From: Lunularia cruciata
Taxonomy: Eukaryota; Streptophyta; Marchantiopsida; Lunulariales; Lunulariaceae
Reading direction: 5' to 3'
Assembly (NCBI GenBank): GCA_948567375.1
Contig: OX419761.1
Coordinates: 12,092,501 to 12,156,500 of the forward strand
Length of the DNA: 64,000 nucleotides
The notes under the pieces were generated by a model. The model worked only from the letters and a program-made list of their open reading frames with translations. It was not told where the DNA came from and made no database searches. Made by a program: the position numbers and the translations under genes. The stretch's first letter is position 1. Each line of letters begins with the position of its first letter. Positions 61,001-64,000 of this stretch are shown piece after piece.

Positions 61001-61076
61001 AAATCAGTTTGACGGCCTCCTTTGGAAGCTTGACTGGCTCCTTCTCCACTTCATCCGGCATAATATTTGTCTCCAT
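36988..61076 (-). CDS. CFAP44: CFAP44 (FAP44), cilia- and flagella-associated WD40 protein, 38 exons
   Basis: CFAP44 belongs to the tether/tether-head complex that holds the I1/f inner dynein arm motor domains to the doublet microtubule of motile cilia; in a plant it would act in sperm flagella. The ATG at 61076 opens [20 protein letters not shown] and the stop is TGA at 36988-36990. I chained 38 exons with matching phases at every junction, totalling 5058 bases (1685 residues plus stop), close to the family's usual size of about 1850. Diagnostic parts: [13 protein letters not shown] then GNAVHFLQL near the N-terminus; [47 protein letters not shown] near the C-terminus. The related CFAP43 is the main alternative, but these motifs fit CFAP44 better. 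Nearly all introns are short (about 100-600 bases); intron 1 is 1.4 kb and intron 28 is about 10.1 kb from a retrotransposon. Exact edges of exons 12, 16, 18, 31 and 36 are the least sure. Confidence 0.93.
40308..40758 (-). repeat. 3' LTR of intronic gypsy element
   Basis: The minus strand begins TGACATTTG and ends near TGTCA. A short motif just outside (40270-40307, catacattataaaagcac) recurs just inside at 40820-40845 (catacattatagaagcac), so this end has been rearranged or locally duplicated. Confidence 0.8.
42170..42355 (-). pseudogene. pol: Integrase zinc-finger remnant
   Basis: The minus strand reads [20 protein letters not shown] and then [11 protein letters not shown], the H-H part of the HHCC domain that precedes the integrase core. 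Most of the core further downstream (below 42170) is too degraded to follow. Confidence 0.8.
43170..43876 (-). pseudogene. pol: Reverse transcriptase remnant with mutated YxDD
   Basis: 43682-43876 carries the upstream RT block ([14 protein letters not shown], then [10 protein letters not shown]). 43170-43445 carries the catalytic region as YIDGILVYS, where the second catalytic Asp is Gly (codon 43395-43397), followed by QVDYLGHII and [13 protein letters not shown]. Pieces lie in different frames. Confidence 0.88.
45900..46000 (-). pseudogene. pol: Protease remnant with mutated active site
   Basis: The minus strand reads [11 protein letters not shown], clearly the retroviral-protease LLDSGAQ motif. 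The catalytic Asp is replaced by Asn (codon at 45974-45976), so the enzyme would be dead. Confidence 0.7.
46871..46912 (-). pseudogene. gag: Gag zinc knuckle of intronic gypsy element
   Basis: The minus strand reads [14 protein letters not shown], a perfect C-x2-C-x4-H-x4-C knuckle of the nucleocapsid. The surrounding gag sequence (about 46.4-47.9 kb) is broken by stops. Confidence 0.8.
48640..48720 (+). repeat. tRNA-like SINE head
   Basis: aactggctagagcacc (about 48651-48666) resembles a pol III A box, and ggttcaaac (48690-48698) a B box, about 25 bases apart, with the aggaagcaaagatctgggg spacing seen in tRNA-derived SINE heads. It lies inside the intronic gypsy element on the opposite strand. 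The SINE tail and its end are not clear. Confidence 0.5.
49506..49933 (-). repeat. 5' LTR of intronic gypsy element
   Basis: It matches 40308-40758 through shared blocks such as actaagagactctaggtga, tgtccaccatagc, caccatgtgatcaatag and atccaaccgccaacaagt. On the minus strand it begins TGACAATTG and ends near TATCA. Confidence 0.85.
50202..53624 (-). CDS. CFAP44: CFAP44 exons 19-28: central coiled coil
   Basis: Exons: 53624-53384, 53110-52990, 52758-52675, 52495-52379, 52188-52051, 51947-51670, 51456-51378, 51263-51210, 50698-50543, 50378-50202. Exon 19 carries [20 protein letters not shown] and FEIDP, a hallmark block after the WD region. Exon 20 reads [20 protein letters not shown], and exon 21 [20 protein letters not shown]. 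Exons 23-24 hold [14 protein letters not shown] and a long helix ([20 protein letters not shown]). Exon 27 is a basic, low-complexity insert ([19 protein letters not shown]). Splice sites are nearly all canonical, several with perfect gtaagt donors. Confidence 0.9.
52559..52635. repeat. Long hairpin in CFAP44 intron 21
   Basis: Arms 52559-52587 and 52607-52635 are exact 29-bp reverse complements. After one a/a mismatch the stem continues with 6 bp (cgggag/ctcccg) around a 5-base loop. A further direct copy of part of the arm (tcctgcttagtgaac) follows at 52634-52648. On the minus strand the structure begins 27 bases after the exon 21 donor. Confidence 0.95.
53731..61076 (-). CDS. CFAP44: CFAP44 exons 1-18: WD40 part and acidic linker
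   Basis: Exons in transcript order: 61076-60984, 59588-59478, 59160-59035, 58776-58705, 58568-58473, 58349-58248, 58144-58073, 57901-57716, 57249-57109, 56950-56810, 56572-56372, 56178-56069, 55752-55646, 55512-55376, 55212-54907, 54779-54688, 54406-54292, 53827-53731. WD-type units are visible as [88 protein letters not shown] and [12 protein letters not shown]. Exon 14 holds a proline run in [12 protein letters not shown]. Exon 15 (102 codons) encodes an acidic, Pro/Glu-rich linker ending in [10 protein letters not shown]. Exon 18 may begin earlier ([10 protein letters not shown]... at about 53890), a choice transcript data would settle. Confidence 0.88.
57554..57629. repeat. Perfect 36-bp hairpin in CFAP44 intron 8
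   Basis: 57554-57589 and 57594-57629 are exact reverse complements with a 4-base loop (ggga). It lies in the intron between exons 8 and 9. Such perfect pairing without mismatches suggests a recent origin. Confidence 0.97.
57936..57985. repeat. 25-bp tandem duplication before CFAP44 exon 8
   Basis: Two adjacent copies of atccagagcgtaaaag(t/c)aagcattt differ at one base. On the minus strand they lie 35-84 bases before the exon 8 acceptor, close to where a branch point would be. Confidence 0.92.
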
Positions 61077-64000
61077 GGTCGCCTGTTTCCTTGACCCGCC
61101 CGATTTTAGTTAGCGAAAAGGCAAGAAGGATTGATCAGCTGCACAGCAGTTTAGGTTTCAGGTCTCCAGGATGCTAGTGCCGATACTCCATCGACTTTTC
61201 ATAATCTATTTGGCCTTCAATGATTGAAAGTCCACGTCTCCAGTTAATTCCACTTCTCATTCCGTTTGAATCCTCTTTATCAGGGATGACTATTCCCCCC
61301 ATAGAATGCTGCATAAAGCATTACTTCTTGATGAATCTTGAACCATCGCGGGGGGAGCTCGAAGGGTCACCGACTTTGGACTCAGAACTTTACAACAATC
61401 CGCGTTCCGTCTGACTGATCTTTGATGGATCAGCATCCAGAGGGCAACATCGGGCAATGCATGCTCAACCCCTCAATGTCACAGTTTTGTAAAACCAACC
61501 ACATCACAACATCACCGTTTTCGTGACAAAATCCATCTGCATGTTTTGAAATTGCCAGTATCTGGTGGTCAATTCTGTTACTGATGGCCGCAGAATCCGA
61601 CGTTGGTCGTGGTCAGCAACAGCAGCAGCAGAAATATCACATCGGGAGATGTACAAGATCGAGCTTAATTTCGAGCAATTGTAGAAATTGTTGAAATAAA
61701 ACGAAATTCACTGGCACTTTGAAGGTCCACGGATCTTTTCCTTAACTGTCTCTATGAGTTATCTGATCATGTCTACTCATACATCTCTATGGAGACCAAA
61801 TGAACGTCCTTTTCCTTCTGAACTCGTTATTTTCAAGCCAATCTCCATTCACTTCGATACAAGTTCACCTTCTCGGCTCAATTCAAGCTACACACTCAAA
61901 GACATCTGAAGAAGATCACAGGCTCTCCAAATGGTAAGGTGAAATTCCTGTGTAAATGTCACTGCAGAGCACGCTGAGATTGCGACGATGAGTACAACTC
62001 CTCTAATTCTGCTTTCTCAAAAGTCTGTAACTGCTGACTAACAAGTGAATTTCATGGAACTAACCGGAGAAACGTTTCCATTTCCTGGAAGAAAAAGTAC
62101 TACAGCAACAATTCCACTGTTCAATTCAAAGTGTGTTCACCACGCCGCTCCATAACCGCCGGTACCAGACTATACAAACAGTAGTCTGATAGAATTGAGC
62201 ATCAATGATCATCGTGTTAGATTTTGACGAGATGACGGTCAAATGAGATCTAGAGTGACCTCGTCAAACTTACATGACATCTATCTTCGACAAAACCGAG
62301 GCGACAATGACAGGAGGACGAAATTCATGTACAGTAGATTCGGTCGACCGCCCATAGATTCTCCTATTCGCTGAGATCCAGCGTGGCCGTCTTCCCTTGT
62401 TTCAGGAGCATGAGCTCCTTGTCGTATTGCTTTTCTTTCTCTTATGGATGACTATAAGGGTGTGAGCTAGCTTCTACAGCAAGGGCGGAAAAGACCACTC
62501 TATGGGGTAGAGAAACTGGTATAACAAGTACGTGATTTGTATGGAGAATTTTGTGTTTTTTCTGTTGTTGATCTGAGGGAATGATTGCACTACATAATTT
62601 GATATTGCTGTAGTTTATGCCTTGTTATTTCGAATGGCTTACTTTCACTTTGGGACTAGCCAAAAAGTAAGAAAAATGAACTATTGAGCATACTCCCATG
62701 AAAAATCAAAGTAATATATATTTTGCTAAAAATTAAGATAGCATATTTGTAACCACTTTTATGAACATGTTTATTGTATATTTTTTTATGTATAAAATCA
62801 AAAATAGTTCAAACTTCATGGAAAGAAGCATAAGAATTACAATATAAATATCGCATCAGATTATGTAGAGAGTGTGGAGAATAAGACAACTAGTACATAC
62901 AGAATTTACCAAATAATGTGGAGAAGTAAGGGTGTTCAAAGTTCTAGGAGGAGTGATTGGACTTGGAAAGCGCGAAATACACTGAAAATTATAAAAATAA
63001 AGAATGGAGAACCAAGATCCGATTTTATATGTGCTCTTAGCAAACATATCAGATCAAGATTATACTTCTAAATTAGACACAGAAACTATTAGATAGAAGA
63101 TATCTTAAGGTTTTTTGGTAGACTCACCATGCAATTCTATAAGCTCCTCGTGCCAAATTAGTGAATCACAACTCCATGTCTCGCTAAGCAACTAAGTAAA
63201 TGTAAATGACAAGGCATCAACCAGCAAAAATCAGATTGAATTCAAGATGAAAACTCTAAACATAATCTTAAAAGACACATGAAGTTACAATCTCTATTGA
63301 TATCTAATTCGACGTTATTAACTTGGGAAGTGTTGATAACGGAGAAAGAATAATATCTGGAAGCTCCTAAGAATTTCCTAAACCATACGCTGATCATATA
63401 TTGGGTCACAATCAATTATATGCGAATTCCACTAAAGTTTGTTGTTTGAATACACACAATTTTCTGTTCCACAATTTGTACGGTACTATACACATTCTTT
63501 CCAAATGAACATTTGGTCCGAACTGGAAACTTTTGGACAAACAACAGCATAACGAGACAAGTTAATCACGACTTGCAATCGAGGAAGTGCAAGGGGCACA
63601 CTAGCCACACCAACCGTTTTAGGAACTACTTCCACGAGCACGAAAACGATGTTCAGATTTAACATTCAAATCAAAAGAAGATTTGTCTTCAGAACGGCGT
63701 ACTTGCAGCTATAGATAGTTTCACAATCAACGATAGTGGGAATTACAGTCTTCTTACACAATGATACAATTTTGAATAAATTGGAGAAAAATAGTGAAAC
63801 TTTCATATGTAAGTGACCCTACAGACCTTAAGGGTAGATTCAAGATCCATAACTGCATCTTTGATGGTAGCGAGATATCACAAGTTTCTATTCCATGAAC
63901 AAGTGGTGAAAGAACATCACACTCGCTATCCACTAGACCAAGACCCACTATGAATAAAGTGAAAGTCCAAAGGTAAAATGGTGCCTAGCCCCATTCTACT
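61077..64000. other. Upstream of CFAP44, no gene recognised
   Basis: 61077-62500 has balanced composition and should hold the CFAP44 promoter and leader. From 62600 on the DNA is AT-rich with only short frames. The window ends in a tagccccatt motif (63987-63996) like the hairpin cores at 21.6 and 27.4 kb. Confidence 0.5.

Noticed and set aside
1-64000. CRISPR array, bacterial operon or phage-like system
   Set aside because: No regularly spaced repeats and no bacterial gene order; all coding signals are eukaryotic with introns or retroelements.

Overview
The window is nuclear DNA of a green plant, most likely a seedless land plant with swimming sperm (moss, liverwort or similar). The evidence is one well preserved multi-exon gene for the ciliary protein CFAP44, which flowering plants have lost. 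It lies alongside plant-type genes (an F-box protein and a self-incompatibility S1-like secreted protein) and plant-type Ty3/gypsy retrotransposons. The species cannot be fixed from the sequence alone.

Layout. From 1 to about 19.6 kb the DNA is a nest of decayed repeats. A nearly full-length chromovirus (1335-7941, two LTRs, initiator-Met primer site, polypurine tract, chromodomain) sits inside an older repeat. A second copy of that older repeat at about 12.5-16.0 kb resembles the uninterrupted site. Around it are an inverted LTR fragment (14551-14917), a diverged solo LTR (19016-19639), and broken coiled-coil reading frames on both strands that look related. From 19.6 to 23.5 kb the DNA is AT-rich and gene-poor, with a long TA microsatellite and a hairpin repeat.

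From 23.5 to 36.9 kb the base composition is more balanced and gene-like. It holds two weakly supported exons (23878-23953, 28259-28430), a 40-bp tandem repeat, two small inverted-repeat elements, a perfect 27-bp inverted repeat, an intact S1-like secreted protein gene (30976-31488) and an F-box gene (33886-35292).

From 36988 to 61076, minus strand, is CFAP44. I could chain 38 exons whose phases agree throughout, giving 5058 coding bases (1685 residues plus stop). N-terminal WD40 repeats are followed by an acidic proline-rich linker, further WD-like sequence and a long coiled coil. In the algal and animal family this protein tethers the I1/f inner dynein arm to the ciliary microtubule. Intron 28 is about 10.1 kb because an old Ty3/gypsy element (about 40308-49933, same strand) landed in it. 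That element carries a tRNA-like SINE head. Two other CFAP44 introns carry near-perfect or perfect hairpins (52559-52635, 57554-57629). I see no gene in 61.1-64.0 kb.

No CRISPR array, bacterial operon or clearly new multi-gene system is present. The most unusual signals are the long perfect intronic hairpins, the shared GGGGCTAAGCCCC-core hairpins, and the multi-copy decayed coiled-coil family.
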